This document shows positions 32,492-41,251 of a DNA stretch of 64,000 nucleotides, piece after piece (the first letter of the stretch is position 1; each line of letters starts with the position of its first letter). The stretch covers positions 153,800 to 217,799 of the forward strand of contig JAQBOM010000009.1 of the NCBI GenBank assembly GCA_028288025.1, written 5' to 3'. The notes beneath the pieces are model-generated. The model was given only the letters and a program-made list of their open reading frames with translations, made no database searches and was not told where the DNA came from. A program made the position numbers and the translations under genes. Source of the stretch: Mucilaginibacter sp. GTDB taxonomy: Bacteria; Bacteroidota; Bacteroidia; Sphingobacteriales; Sphingobacteriaceae.

Positions 32492-32911
32492 ATGAAAAAG
32501 CTAATTTTCTTTTTATTGGCGTTTATACCAATAACGACGTTTTCACAGTCTTGGTCTCAGTGTGGATGCACAATCGGTACGGATCCATTTTTCGCGGTAG
32601 TAATTACATATGCTACTGAATCCACTGCATCGTGTGCCGTTCCGTCACCCGGACTAGCGTTAGTACAACTTTATATTGCGGGACAATCACGGGACGATGA
32701 ATATATGGATATTCAACAGGCCGCCAACGAGTGCCAACTCCATGACGAAATGGAATTCTTGGAAATCATCATTGGCCCATTTCTGGATTACTTTGCAAGC
32801 GGCAGCAGTGGTGACCAAGTGATTATGACCAACGGAGAGGACATGCCGTACACTGTTGATTGGACATACGATTATAATAACGACTATTGGACTTATACAA
32901 TACAATATTAA
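32492..32911 (+). CDS. Uncharacterised secreted protein
   Basis: A 139-residue protein with a clean signal peptide (about residues 1-18, FSQ). Mature Cys residues lie at about 24, 26, 48 and 80, and the C-terminus is aromatic and Tyr-rich (YTVDWTYDYNNDYW). I do not recognise the family. The four Cys residues could form two disulfides. It is the first of three AT-rich genes, probably one unit, placed between hemCD and hemA. Codon use with many A/T-ending codons points to acquisition. Confidence 0.6.
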   Translation: MKKLIFFLLAFIPITTFSQSWSQCGCTIGTDPFFAVVITYATESTASCAVPSPGLALVQLYIAGQSRDDEYMDIQQAANECQLHDEMEFLEIIIGPFLDYFASGSSGDQVIMTNGEDMPYTVDWTYDYNNDYWTYTIQY

Positions 32912-32931
32912 TTCAGATAAAAATTAATGAT

Positions 32932-33714
32932 ATGAAAAAGATTATTATTCCAATAAGTATCCTTTTGATGTTAATAGTGACAAGTTGCAAAAGGGAAAAC
33001 ACACTAAACACAACGAAAATTACCGCACATCAAAAAAGTGACCTTCTGGACCGTTTAACTCGAAGATTAGACTCGTTATCAGATACTTCGTCAATTGATC
33101 CTAAAAAGTTACCCGACGTAATCACCTATAGCACTGCTAAGAATGGTCCGACGATAGCAGAACAACGTGCATTCATTAGAGCCAGTGGTTTTTCAGTAGT
33201 TGATGAACCATCGTTAAACACAAGGTCTAAACAGCGAATGCTTCTGGGAGCATCGCAAGTGACGGATTCATTTGATAAAGCAGATGCTAGCTATAAATCA
33301 TATATTGCGCAGCAATCAAAAAATCAGAGTCTGACAGTATTCAAACAAAATGCCGCATCGGTTATTATCAGACAATATCTGTTGGGAGATAAATCCCAAA
33401 ATAACCATTTACAATATTATACGGAAGAATTACTTCAAAGTCATTCTCAAAATTACGGATTGCTGTACTTAGCCATTCAACAGCTAAAGGGGTACGTTTC
33501 AACACAACGCTTGGGGCAATACAAAAATATGATTAATACAGATCCGGTTGTGGCAAATAGGAATAGACAAATGGAAGCTATTCAACAGGGCATTAAGACT
33601 AAGTATGCGTCTTTTACCGAGCGCCAATTGAAATTAGTTAATGTTCTTTTAAAGGGTTCTGAAATGTCGAGATTGCGGGACCAATATTTAATAAATAAAA
33701 TAAAAGGAATTTAG
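32932..33714 (+). CDS. Uncharacterised lipoprotein
   Basis: A 260-residue protein with a lipoprotein signal; the lipobox is IVTSC, so acylation is at about Cys20. The rest is helical, rich in Gln, Ser, Lys and Arg, with repeated QQ pairs and no recognised domain. It is 20 bases downstream of the secreted-protein gene and of similar AT-rich composition, so the two are probably co-transcribed. The frame opens 15 codons earlier, but the ATG at 32932 starts the signal. Function is unknown. Confidence 0.6.
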   Translation: MKKIIIPISILLMLIVTSCKRENTLNTTKITAHQKSDLLDRLTRRLDSLSDTSSIDPKKLPDVITYSTAKNGPTIAEQRAFIRASGFSVVDEPSLNTRSKQRMLLGASQVTDSFDKADASYKSYIAQQSKNQSLTVFKQNAASVIIRQYLLGDKSQNNHLQYYTEELLQSHSQNYGLLYLAIQQLKGYVSTQRLGQYKNMINTDPVVANRNRQMEAIQQGIKTKYASFTERQLKLVNVLLKGSEMSRLRDQYLINKIKGI

Positions 33715-33765
33715 TTATAAAAGGTCGCAACAGGGCTATTTAAATAGTGATCTTTAAACCGAATA

Positions 33766-34353
33766 ATGAACAAAATGATTAAGTTGATCTTCGTGTTTGT
33801 GTTTTTCGCAGGAATTTTATATGAATCCTTTCAGTTAATTGTTCAATGCGAACCTACACGAACAGTTAATATAATCAGACAGAGTTCCTGCAAAAATAGT
33901 GAAATAACTTTGCCCGTAAACGGCTGTTACCTGGATGTCGCTTTAAAAGTTAAAATCAGCTCTTTGGATCAATTCCTATTTATTACAAATAAACTTGGCA
34001 ATCCTGTTTTAACTGCAATAAATTTAGTTATTTGCGGGTTAGCATTAAATCTTTTATTGCGGTTAAAAACAGCCGAATTCCGGATAAATGAACTTACACG
34101 ATTAAAAATAATTTTATTTTTTATAGCATTAAAATTAATTATCCAATCGTGGATGGGAGCGTATATGCGGAATTGGTTTTCGGGGAACCCGCTTTTAAAC
34201 AACACGGGTTATTCACTTGAAGATGAGTTTAATTCGGATACTTACTACGTTTATTTATTGTGGCTGCTTGTTGCACTGGTTTTAATGAATTATATCAGTA
34301 GGGAAATCCAGATAAGAAATAAGCAAGAAAGTGAAACTCCTGTATGTGAATAA
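33766..34353 (+). CDS. Uncharacterised four-helix membrane protein
   Basis: A 195-residue protein with hydrophobic segments at about 5-22, 77-97, 111-130 and 163-182, and a Cys-containing extracytoplasmic loop after the first helix. A four-helix plan with helix-linking ELTRLKIILFF is reminiscent of small DUF2975-like membrane proteins, but I cannot claim membership. It is the last gene of the AT-rich island, 51 bases after the lipoprotein gene and directly before the displaced hemA fragment. Confidence 0.5.
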   Translation: MNKMIKLIFVFVFFAGILYESFQLIVQCEPTRTVNIIRQSSCKNSEITLPVNGCYLDVALKVKISSLDQFLFITNKLGNPVLTAINLVICGLALNLLLRLKTAEFRINELTRLKIILFFIALKLIIQSWMGAYMRNWFSGNPLLNNTGYSLEDEFNSDTYYVYLLWLLVALVLMNYISREIQIRNKQESETPVCE

Positions 34354-34358
34354 ATTAA

Positions 34359-34493
34359 TCAGTTATTGATCAATATATCCTGCGCCATGATCATGGGCAC
34401 GCTGATATATTTTTTCTCCATGTAGTTGATCACTTTTTCCAGCACTTCGCGCGATTGCTCGTCCATCCCCTGCGCCTCATCGGCGAAAATAGA
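34359..34493 (-). pseudogene. Displaced 3' fragment of hemA
   Basis: These 135 bases encode the last 44 residues and stop codon of glutamyl-tRNA reductase (FADEAQGMDEQSREVLEKV, then MEKKYISVPMIMAQ). They align without gaps to 35139-35273 at a constant offset of 780 bases; 9 of 133 compared positions differ. The remainder of hemA is absent. It is a leftover of an insertion that placed a toxin-antitoxin pair at the hemA 3' end. Confidence 0.9.
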
Positions 34494-34527
34494 GTAACGG
34501 CAGGTTTCACCGACGTAATGCAGCCGG

Positions 34528-34854
34528 TTATTTTACTAAATTAAGAAGCCGGAGAAGTTCTCTGTCTTCGATATCCGATTGCTGGGACTTGTCGTAGATT
34601 GATAATAGGAATATTGAACTGTCGGTGATGGCAAAGTATGTGATAACCCTTGCACCGCCGGATTTTCCCTTTCCTTTCGATCCTATTGCCAGCCGGATTT
34701 TATAACAATTGTTGCCAAGGGGTATGCCCTGGTCGGGTTCAATTTTAAGTTCTTGTATTAACGCCGATATTTCTATCCTTAGGGAAGGGTATTTTTTAAT
34801 AAGCCGTTTGAACTGTTTGTCAAATGGGGGAATTGTTAAAACCTTATAGATCAT
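34528..34854 (-). CDS. RelE/ParE-superfamily toxin
   Basis: A 108-residue protein with the RelE/ParE layout: an N-terminal helical pair (PPFDKQFKRLIKKYPSLR), then the strand region GNNCYKIRLAIGSKGKGKSGGARVITYF and a last strand FLLSIYDKS. Arg and Lys in the sheet are the usual RNA-contacting residues of RelE-type mRNA interferases. The start overlaps the antitoxin gene by 11 bases. Together with the antitoxin it forms a type II module inserted between hemA and a duplicated piece of its own 3' end. Confidence 0.85.
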   Translation of the reverse strand: MIYKVLTIPPFDKQFKRLIKKYPSLRIEISALIQELKIEPDQGIPLGNNCYKIRLAIGSKGKGKSGGARVITYFAITDSSIFLLSIYDKSQQSDIEDRELLRLLNLVK

Positions 34855-35059
34855 TGAGCAATTCTTCGGCCGGGCGGCCTTTAAGCTTTCCTTTTTTTAT
34901 TTTATCGACGTTTTTGAAAGCTTTTTTAATCTCATTTATCTCTTCAAACAATTCGGCATCCGGCGCAGAGACAGGCCTCGCTTTTACATAGGAATAGTTT
35001 TTAATCAACTCCAAAAAACCTGCAACTTTGTTATCGGAAATATCAACTAATAATTTCAT
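34844..35059 (-). CDS. Antitoxin partner of the RelE-like toxin
   Basis: A 71-residue protein, acidic in the middle (PDAELFEEINEIKKAF) and basic near the end (KIKKGKLKGRPAEELLNDL). The size, position upstream of the toxin and 11-base overlap match type II antitoxins. The N-terminal strand MKLLVDISDNKV resembles small antitoxins found with RelE-type toxins in Bacteroidota. It probably neutralises the toxin with its C-terminal half and represses the operon. Confidence 0.75.
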   Translation of the reverse strand: MKLLVDISDNKVAGFLELIKNYSYVKARPVSAPDAELFEEINEIKKAFKNVDKIKKGKLKGRPAEELLNDL

Positions 35060-35138
35060 AAATTCTTTCTTACAAAATTACTACTTCTCAACTAAAGAAA
35101 AATAAAAATTATTTAACCTCTGACGGTGAACTCAACTA

Positions 35139-36362
35139 TCAATTATTGATCAATATATCCTTGGCCATGATCATGGGTACGCTGATATATTTTTTCTCCA
35201 TGTAATTGATCACTTTTTCCAGCACTTCGCGCGATTGCTCGTCCATGCCCTGCACCTCGTCGGCGAAAACAGAATTGATAGCGGTGTTGCGTATCTCCTT
35301 GATCTTTTCGGGCACCTGGCGCATGGCCAGCTCGATACGGCGTTGTTTCAGCTCAAGTAAAAAAGCGGAAATGTTTTCAGCGATGATGGCTTCGGCATGT
35401 ACCAATTCCTCGTATCGTTCCTGTACGTTACGCTTAGCAATCTCATTTAATGAATGTACCTCGATGAAATTTACCGGGAAATTGTCCAATACCCCGGGAG
35501 CAGTATCGTTTGGCACCGCCAGGTCGACGATGGTTTTTTTGGAAGTTTCGCCATTCAATAATGAAGTATAAATTTCATTGGTGATGATGGGTTCAGTTGC
35601 CGATGTACAGGTAACGATGGCATCAAATCCCTTATTATAATGCTTTAGTGCTTCCAGGTCAAAAGCCTCGCCGCCAAGGTCGTCAGCTAACAGCTTAGCA
35701 TTGGCAACGGTGCGGTTGAAAACCGAGAAGTTCGAGAATTTATGTTTTTGCAGATATTTTGAAATGTTCCTGTTGGTTTCCCCGGCGCCTATGATCAGGA
35801 TACGGGCATTGGAACATAATTTAAGGTCTTTAAGTTTACGGTAAGCTAATGAAACTACCGATATGGGGTTTTTCGAAATATTGGTATGCGTATAAACTTC
35901 CTTAGCTGTTTTAACCACGCAGCTCATAAACATGCGAAGGCAATCCCCGGTAAGGCCCGCCTCTTTGCAGTTTTCATAAGCTTTGCGTATCTGGGCCAGA
36001 ATCTCCTTTTCGCCTACAACGAGGCTTTCGAGCGAGCATGAAGTACGTAGCAGATGTTCAAGCGCTTCTTCACCTTCGTAAATAGAGGCGGCATCAAGAA
36101 AGGTGGTGGTTGAAATGGAGCAGAGGCCGATATTCAATGCGCCGATAAATTCTTTTGCAAATGTTTTGTCGACTACATGCGGCGTGATCATCACAAATTC
36201 AACACGGTTACAGGTTGCCAGGTAGAATATTTCGGATATGCCGAACTGTGTTTTAACCTGTTGAAGCTTATCTGTCAGATTTTCCTGGCAAATCACCAAT
36301 CTCCCCAATTCCTTCAGCTCAATCTGTTTATGCGTAAAAGCTATTACCTTTAGATACTTCAA
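35139..36362 (-). CDS. hemA: Glutamyl-tRNA reductase
   Basis: A 407-residue enzyme, the first committed step of the C5 haem route, reducing Glu-tRNA(Glu) to glutamate-1-semialdehyde with NADPH. The catalytic Cys51 is in LATCNRVEF, the NADPH loop is IIGAGETNRNI, and the C-terminal dimerisation helices end at ILINN. The start codon is TTG; no in-frame ATG precedes it, and the TTG is directly followed by KYLKVIAFTHK. The last 135 bases are duplicated at 34359-34493 beyond an inserted toxin-antitoxin pair. Confidence 0.96.
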   Translation of the reverse strand: MKYLKVIAFTHKQIELKELGRLVICQENLTDKLQQVKTQFGISEIFYLATCNRVEFVMITPHVVDKTFAKEFIGALNIGLCSISTTTFLDAASIYEGEEALEHLLRTSCSLESLVVGEKEILAQIRKAYENCKEAGLTGDCLRMFMSCVVKTAKEVYTHTNISKNPISVVSLAYRKLKDLKLCSNARILIIGAGETNRNISKYLQKHKFSNFSVFNRTVANAKLLADDLGGEAFDLEALKHYNKGFDAIVTCTSATEPIITNEIYTSLLNGETSKKTIVDLAVPNDTAPGVLDNFPVNFIEVHSLNEIAKRNVQERYEELVHAEAIIAENISAFLLELKQRRIELAMRQVPEKIKEIRNTAINSVFADEVQGMDEQSREVLEKVINYMEKKYISVPMIMAKDILINN

Positions 36363-36384
36363 AGCGGTTTTAAATTTGACCCAA

Positions 36385-36418
36385 CAAAAGTAATTGGATT
36401 AATATAAGGCAGTGTCAA
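36385..36418 (-). promoter_or_regulatory. Candidate hemA promoter
   Basis: On the minus strand TTG (36418-36416), a 23-base spacer and TACTTTTG (36392-36385) match the Bacteroidota TTG / TANNTTTG pattern. The distance gives a short leader before the hemA TTG start. Confidence 0.45.
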
Positions 36419-36488
36419 CCCTTTGTCATACAGTTGAATTTAGAATGTTTATAAATTAGCTATGCTGACTGCCATTTTTAGGAGTAAA

Positions 36489-37508
36489 TTAAACGGCTCT
36501 TACCATTTCCTCCAACGCATCAATCCATGTGGATGAATCATTGAGGCTTTCAACCAATTGCACATGTTCCCCGCCAAGGGCTTTAAACTCGTCGCCATAT
36601 TCTTCAGTCACTTCGTAAACTGTTTCGAGGCAATCAGCAACAAAAGCGGGGCAAAATACCAGCAGTCGTTTTTTACCTTCGTTAGCCAGCTTTGCAACTA
36701 CTTCGCTGGTGTAAGGCTGTACCCAGGGGTCGCTGCCCAATCGGGATTGAAAACAAATGGTATATTTCTCTTTCGGGATATTTAATTTTTCGGCGATCAA
36801 ACGCGCGGTATGATATGATTGCGCCGAATAACAAAACTTGTTGGCATCAGTCAGTACCGCGCAGCAATCGCTTGTTTTTAAGCAATGATTATGGGTATGG
36901 TCTGATTTTATGAGCTGCCGCTGTGGTAAACCGTGAAAACTGAACAGGATGTGGTCATAAGTCTCCGGCTGGTATTTTTTAGCATTATTGGCAAAGGTTT
37001 CGATCATCAGTTCGTTATCATGGAACGAGTTGATAAAAGAAACACCGGGTTTTGTCGGCCAGTCGGCTAACAGCTCCATCACCTTATCGTAAACCGACCC
37101 GGTGCTGGCCGAGGCATATTGCGGGAACATGGGAATAACCTGTATGCTATCCACCAGTCCGTCTTTTAGCCTTTTTAATGCGGATTCAATTGAAGGGTTT
37201 TGATAGCGCATAGCCAACTCAACCTGGTAACCATCGCCTAAACGTTGCTGAAGCAGCTGATGCTGCAATTTGCTGTAATGCAACAGGGGAGAGCCCGTTT
37301 CATCACTCCATATCTTTTGATACAATTTGGCTGATTTAGGACTCCGGAAAGGCACTATAATACCTTTTACCAAAAGCGCGCGTGATACCGGGTTGATGTC
37401 GATGACCCTGGGGTCCATTAAAAACTCATCCAGGTAGCGGCGTACATCCTTTGTTTCGGGGCTGTCGGGCGTACCCAGGTTTACCAGTAAAACTCCTTTT
37501 TTTGCCAT
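36489..37508 (-). CDS. hemH: Ferrochelatase
   Basis: A 339-residue enzyme that inserts iron into protoporphyrin IX, the last step of haem synthesis. It starts GVLLVNLGTPDSPE and has the MDPRVIDI segment, the catalytic His in LFSFHGLPQR, and a later Glu/Glu/His-like region (ETVYEVTEEYGDEF). An ATG at 37508 is preferred over one five codons upstream because the family starts there. It is co-directional with hemA and ispH. A heptad array lies directly upstream of the start. Confidence 0.97.
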   Translation of the reverse strand: MAKKGVLLVNLGTPDSPETKDVRRYLDEFLMDPRVIDINPVSRALLVKGIIVPFRSPKSAKLYQKIWSDETGSPLLHYSKLQHQLLQQRLGDGYQVELAMRYQNPSIESALKRLKDGLVDSIQVIPMFPQYASASTGSVYDKVMELLADWPTKPGVSFINSFHDNELMIETFANNAKKYQPETYDHILFSFHGLPQRQLIKSDHTHNHCLKTSDCCAVLTDANKFCYSAQSYHTARLIAEKLNIPKEKYTICFQSRLGSDPWVQPYTSEVVAKLANEGKKRLLVFCPAFVADCLETVYEVTEEYGDEFKALGGEHVQLVESLNDSSTWIDALEEMVRAV

Positions 37509-37527
37509 AATTTTGGTGTGCAAAAAT

Positions 37528-37631
37528 AGTGATTAGAGGCTAGAGTTTAGAGATTAGTTAAAAACGGACATTAGCCTGATAATACTACAAGGAGATACTG
37601 CCAACTGCATACTGAAAACTGCCAACTTTTT
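37528..37631. repeat. Two heptad arrays of different words (AGAGATT and ACTGCCA)
   Basis: Left block 37528-37562: AGTGATT, AGAGGCT, AGAGTTT, AGAGATT, AGTTAAA in register. Right block 37597-37631: ACTGCCA twice, with ACTGCAT, ACTGAAA and ACTTTTT. The two blocks are not each other's complement. The left block is nearly the same as that at 48515-48549; the right word recurs inside radA. Confidence 0.85.
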
Positions 37632-38481
37632 AAAACCGCTCCAGTTCAGCTTTTACGTCCTGCATCAGCCACATGGGGGTTGAGGTGGCGCCGGCTATGC
37701 CCACTTTGTCGCCGGGTGAGAACATGGATTTTTGTAGTTCGCTGGCCGAGGAGATAAAATAGGTGTTGGGGTTATGCTTGCGGCAAACTTCAAACAACAC
37801 CTTTCCGTTTGATGATTTGCGGCCCGATACAAATACGATCTTATCAAATTTGCTCACAAATTTCGGCAGGTCCTGGTCGCGGTTGGATACCTGGCGGCAG
37901 ATAGTATCGTTTGCCTTCAGGTTATACCCGCGCGCAAGCAGCTCATCTTTTACATGGTAAAATTTCTCCATGCTCTTGGTGGTTTGGCTGTAAAGCGTAA
38001 TGTTTTGCGGCAGGTCAATATTATCCAATTCAGCAATATCCTGGAAAACCAGGGCCTCATTATCCGTTTGACCCTGCAGGCCCACCACTTCGGCATGGCC
38101 ATGCTTGCCGAAGATCAATATCTTCTCGTTGGCGTCGAAAGAGTTTTTAATGCGGTTTTGCAGCTTCAAAACAACCGGGCACGAGGCATCTATCAGCGTA
38201 ATGTTATTTTCTAAAGCTGTACGGTAGGTATCAGGCGCTTCGCCGTGGGCACGGATGAGCACTTTTTCATTGGCAAGATCTTTAAGATCGGCATGTTCAA
38301 TGATCCGGAGGCCCATTTTCTTCAACCGTTCTACTTCTTCATCGTTGTGCACGATATCGCCCAGGCAGTATAGATACCCGTCTTCAGCCAGTATCTCTTC
38401 GGCCATGTCGATGGCATACACCACCCCGAAGCAAAACCCCGAATCCTGGTCGATAGTAACCTGTAACTGATGATCTCCCAT
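37630..38481 (-). CDS. ispH: 4-hydroxy-3-methylbut-2-enyl diphosphate reductase
   Basis: A 283-residue [4Fe-4S] enzyme that makes isopentenyl and dimethylallyl diphosphate from HMBPP. Cluster ligands are in SGFCFGVVYA, DASCPVVLKL and the third Cys in NDTICRQVSNR. The diphosphate-binding His is in RAHGEAP, and GKHGHAEVVG is also present. It completes the pathway whose previous enzyme, IspG, is encoded at 15.1 kb. The gene ends within the last unit of a heptad array. Confidence 0.97.
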   Translation of the reverse strand: MGDHQLQVTIDQDSGFCFGVVYAIDMAEEILAEDGYLYCLGDIVHNDEEVERLKKMGLRIIEHADLKDLANEKVLIRAHGEAPDTYRTALENNITLIDASCPVVLKLQNRIKNSFDANEKILIFGKHGHAEVVGLQGQTDNEALVFQDIAELDNIDLPQNITLYSQTTKSMEKFYHVKDELLARGYNLKANDTICRQVSNRDQDLPKFVSKFDKIVFVSGRKSSNGKVLFEVCRKHNPNTYFISSASELQKSMFSPGDKVGIAGATSTPMWLMQDVKAELERF

Positions 38482-38504
38482 TGCAATGCAAAATTACTAT
38501 AAAA

Positions 38505-38540
38505 AGTCCGGAAGTCGGAAAAGTCTGGAAAGTCCGAAAG
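38505..38540. repeat. Short repeat array (AAGTCCGGA type, period 8-9)
   Basis: AAGTCCGG, AAGTCGGAA, AAGTCTGGA and AAGTCCGAA follow each other upstream of the ispH start. The period is 8-9 rather than 7, and no second arm is seen. Confidence 0.6.
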
Positions 38541-38590
38541 AAAAAATGTGGCTTTAATATTTGGTAGGAATTTTACGCGCTTTTTAATGC

Positions 38591-39820
38591 CTAAAATACT
38601 GTTGATTGGATATAATCAACTATCGCTTTGGTAGCACCCGTGTTTTCTTCAACATATCGCCTGGCTTTATTACCCGCGGCACTATAAAATGCTTCGTCTT
38701 CAATTAACGTTTCGGTTATCCCTAATAATTCTCTTTCGTTGTCAATGCTAAAACCGGCTTTTAGGGCAACCAGGTCTTTAGCTTCTTTAAATTTGGAATA
38801 ATTGGGCCCGAAAATCACCGGCAGGCCAAAAGCTGCGGCCTCCAGCGTGTTGTGAATGCCGGCACCAAAACCACCTCCGATATAAGCAATATTGCCGTAT
38901 TGGTACAACGATGACAGCATGCCGATGTTGTCGATGATAAGCGTTTGATGGTGAGTTGCAAGTTGTAAGTTTTGAGTTGTAAGTTGTGAATACCTGGTAG
39001 TCGAGTTGTTTGGCAAGAGAGCAATTAGCTTTTCGATCTTTTCCTCGTTTATCTCGTGGGAGGCTATGATGAATTTCCAGTGGGGATATTTAACCGATAA
39101 TGCCGCAAGTAATTTCTCATCCTCCGGCCAGGTGCTGCCGGCTATGAAAAGCCGATGGTTGTTTTTAAATTCAGCAATAACGGGAAGCGATTTAGGGTGC
39201 TGCGCGTTTGCCCAAACCCTGTCGAACCGGGTATCGCCGCTAACGGTCACATTGTTTATGCCTATGCTTTCGAGCAATTGCTTTGATTGGGTATCCTGCA
39301 CAAAAAACATGGTTACGAAACGCAATATTTGGCGGTGCAAGCTGCCGTACCACTTAAAGAATACTTGCCCGGGCCTGAATATCGCTGAAATGACATACAG
39401 CGGTATCTCCCGCTGATGCAATTCATTAAAATAATGATACCAATATTCGTATTTGGTGAATATGGCTATCCTCGGTTTTATGGTGTCAATAAATTCAAGG
39501 GCATTTTTGGCAGTATCTAAGGGGAGATAATAAACGGCATCGGCAAGCGGCGTATCCTTTTTTATTACATAACCTGAAGATGAGAAGAAGGTGATGACTA
39601 TTTTATTATCAGGATGAATTGTTTTTATCTGCTCTAAAACCGGGCGCCCCTGTTCAAATTCGCCTAATGATGCAAAGTGGAACCAGATACTATTGTTATG
39701 GGCATGTACACGTTGAGCTTTACGACCGGTAAGCCACAGCTTCGCTTTTTTATTGAAAAATGAAGCTAACCAAATGATAAAAAAATACGATCGTATCCCG
39801 ATATTATATAGTAGGAGCAT
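38591..39820 (-). CDS. waaA: 3-deoxy-D-manno-octulosonic acid (Kdo) transferase with in-frame repeat array
   Basis: A 409-residue membrane-associated GT-B glycosyltransferase that adds Kdo to lipid IV-A. It has an N-terminal membrane anchor (about 1-22), HFASLGEFEQGRPVLEQI with the catalytic Glu, GDTRFDRVW, FIAGSTWPEDE and the donor-binding GAGIHNTLEAAAFGLPVIFGPN region, quoted here in part. At about residues 272-290 a heptad array is translated as SQLTTQNLQLATHHQ. The insertion sits in the C-terminal domain before LIIDNIGMLSSLY, presumably in a surface loop. It is divergent from ugd. Confidence 0.93.
   Translation of the reverse strand: MLLLYNIGIRSYFFIIWLASFFNKKAKLWLTGRKAQRVHAHNNSIWFHFASLGEFEQGRPVLEQIKTIHPDNKIVITFFSSSGYVIKKDTPLADAVYYLPLDTAKNALEFIDTIKPRIAIFTKYEYWYHYFNELHQREIPLYVISAIFRPGQVFFKWYGSLHRQILRFVTMFFVQDTQSKQLLESIGINNVTVSGDTRFDRVWANAQHPKSLPVIAEFKNNHRLFIAGSTWPEDEKLLAALSVKYPHWKFIIASHEINEEKIEKLIALLPNNSTTRYSQLTTQNLQLATHHQTLIIDNIGMLSSLYQYGNIAYIGGGFGAGIHNTLEAAAFGLPVIFGPNYSKFKEAKDLVALKAGFSIDNERELLGITETLIEDEAFYSAAGNKARRYVEENTGATKAIVDYIQSTVF
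38954..38988 (-). repeat. Heptad array inside waaA (AGTTGTA type)
   Basis: Five units in exact register on the plus strand: AGTTGCA, AGTTGTA, AGTTTTG, AGTTGTA, AGTTGTG; one more AGTTGTT lies at 39004. It is translated in frame on the minus strand. The same word forms the intergenic array at 20236. Confidence 0.9.
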
Positions 39821-39928
39821 TTTAATTATGAATTATTAACTTCGCAGGGCGTAAATGTAAGCACAATAAAAATAAACAGGCGATTATGCCACCGCAGTGC
39901 AAAAATTAAAAATCAGGATTAAATACTT

Positions 39929-41251
39929 ATGAAAATTGCTGTTGTAGGAACAGGATATGTAGGACTTGTAACCGGCACATGTTTAGCCGAAACCGGGAAC
40001 CAGGTAATATGTGTTGATATAAATGAACAAAAGGTAAAGATGATGCAGGAAGGTCAGCTTCCCATTTATGAACCAGGCCTTGAACTGATATTTCACCGGA
40101 ACATTGAACAGAAGAGATTACTATTCACCAGCCATCTCGCGGAAGCAATTGCGGAAGCGAAAATAATATTTCTTGCACTGCCAACTCCCCCGGGAGGAGA
40201 TGGCTCTGCGGACCTGAGTTATGTATTGGGCGCAGCAAAAGATATTGCAAAGCTGCTGACAGATTATAAAGTAATCGTGACTAAATCGACCGTACCCGTT
40301 GGTACCGCCGATAAGGTTACAGCTATCATGAAAGAAAATACGAACGCTGAATTTGCGGTGGTTTCTAATCCGGAGTTTTTACGTGAAGGGGTAGCTGTTG
40401 AAGATTTTATGAAGCCTGATCGTGTAGTTGTAGGCACGACGGATGAGCGTGCCCGCAAGCTAATAGCGGAACTTTACGCGCCGTATGTTCGCCAGGGTAA
40501 CCCGGTTATTTTTATGGACGAACGCTCGTCGGAGCTCACAAAGTATGCTGCTAATTCATTCCTGGCCACCAAAATATCCTTCATGAACGAGATCGCTAAT
40601 CTTTGCGAACTGGTAGGCGCCGATGTTGATATGGTGAGGCGCGGAATTGGCGCGGATGACCGCATTGGAAAAAGGTTTTTGTTCTCGGGCATTGGATATG
40701 GCGGCAGCTGTTTCCCAAAAGATGTACAAGCCCTGGCGAGATCAGCCGGGGAAAATAATTATGATTTCAAGATACTAAACTCTGTAATGGAGGTTAACGA
40801 AATCCAAAGACAGTTATTTGTTGAAAAAGTAAAAAAATATTTTAAAAGTGATTTTAAGGGCAAGAAATTTGCCATGTGGGGGTTGGCCTTTAAGCCGGAA
40901 ACTGACGATATACGCGAAGCGCCTTCCTTATATATTATTGACGAATTGTTAAACGCCGGAGCAGAAATAACAGCGTTTGATCCGGAAGCCATGAAAAACG
41001 TAAAGAATTTAATTGGTGATAAGATCAATTATGCGACCGACCAATACGAGGCGTTAAAAGGAGCAGACGCGCTTTTAATTGTTACCGAATGGCCTGCGTT
41101 TCGGACACCTGATTTTGACCAGATAGACAACTTGTTAAAAAGTAAGGTAATATTCGACGGGCGTAATTTATACGACCTTGAAAAAATGATCGACTGCGGT
41201 TATTATTATAACAGCATTGGAAGGAGGCTGATCGGCAATGCCAGCGCGTAA
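39929..41251 (+). CDS. ugd: UDP-glucose 6-dehydrogenase
   Basis: A 440-residue enzyme that oxidises UDP-glucose to UDP-glucuronate. The NAD-binding loop is [16 protein letters not shown], substrate region [20 protein letters not shown], catalytic Cys in [14 protein letters not shown], and the C-terminal Rossmann fold has [16 protein letters not shown]. The next gene encodes a UDP-glucuronate decarboxylase and overlaps by 14 bases, which fits better than GDP-mannose dehydrogenase activity. It opens a five-gene nucleotide-sugar operon. Confidence 0.94.
   Translation: MKIAVVGTGYVGLVTGTCLAETGNQVICVDINEQKVKMMQEGQLPIYEPGLELIFHRNIEQKRLLFTSHLAEAIAEAKIIFLALPTPPGGDGSADLSYVLGAAKDIAKLLTDYKVIVTKSTVPVGTADKVTAIMKENTNAEFAVVSNPEFLREGVAVEDFMKPDRVVVGTTDERARKLIAELYAPYVRQGNPVIFMDERSSELTKYAANSFLATKISFMNEIANLCELVGADVDMVRRGIGADDRIGKRFLFSGIGYGGSCFPKDVQALARSAGENNYDFKILNSVMEVNEIQRQLFVEKVKKYFKSDFKGKKFAMWGLAFKPETDDIREAPSLYIIDELLNAGAEITAFDPEAMKNVKNLIGDKINYATDQYEALKGADALLIVTEWPAFRTPDFDQIDNLLKSKVIFDGRNLYDLEKMIDCGYYYNSIGRRLIGNASA

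Noticed and set aside
38505..38540. AAGTCCGG repeat as a full member of the heptad family
   Set aside because: Period is 8-9 and there is no second arm; listed only as a possible decayed relative.
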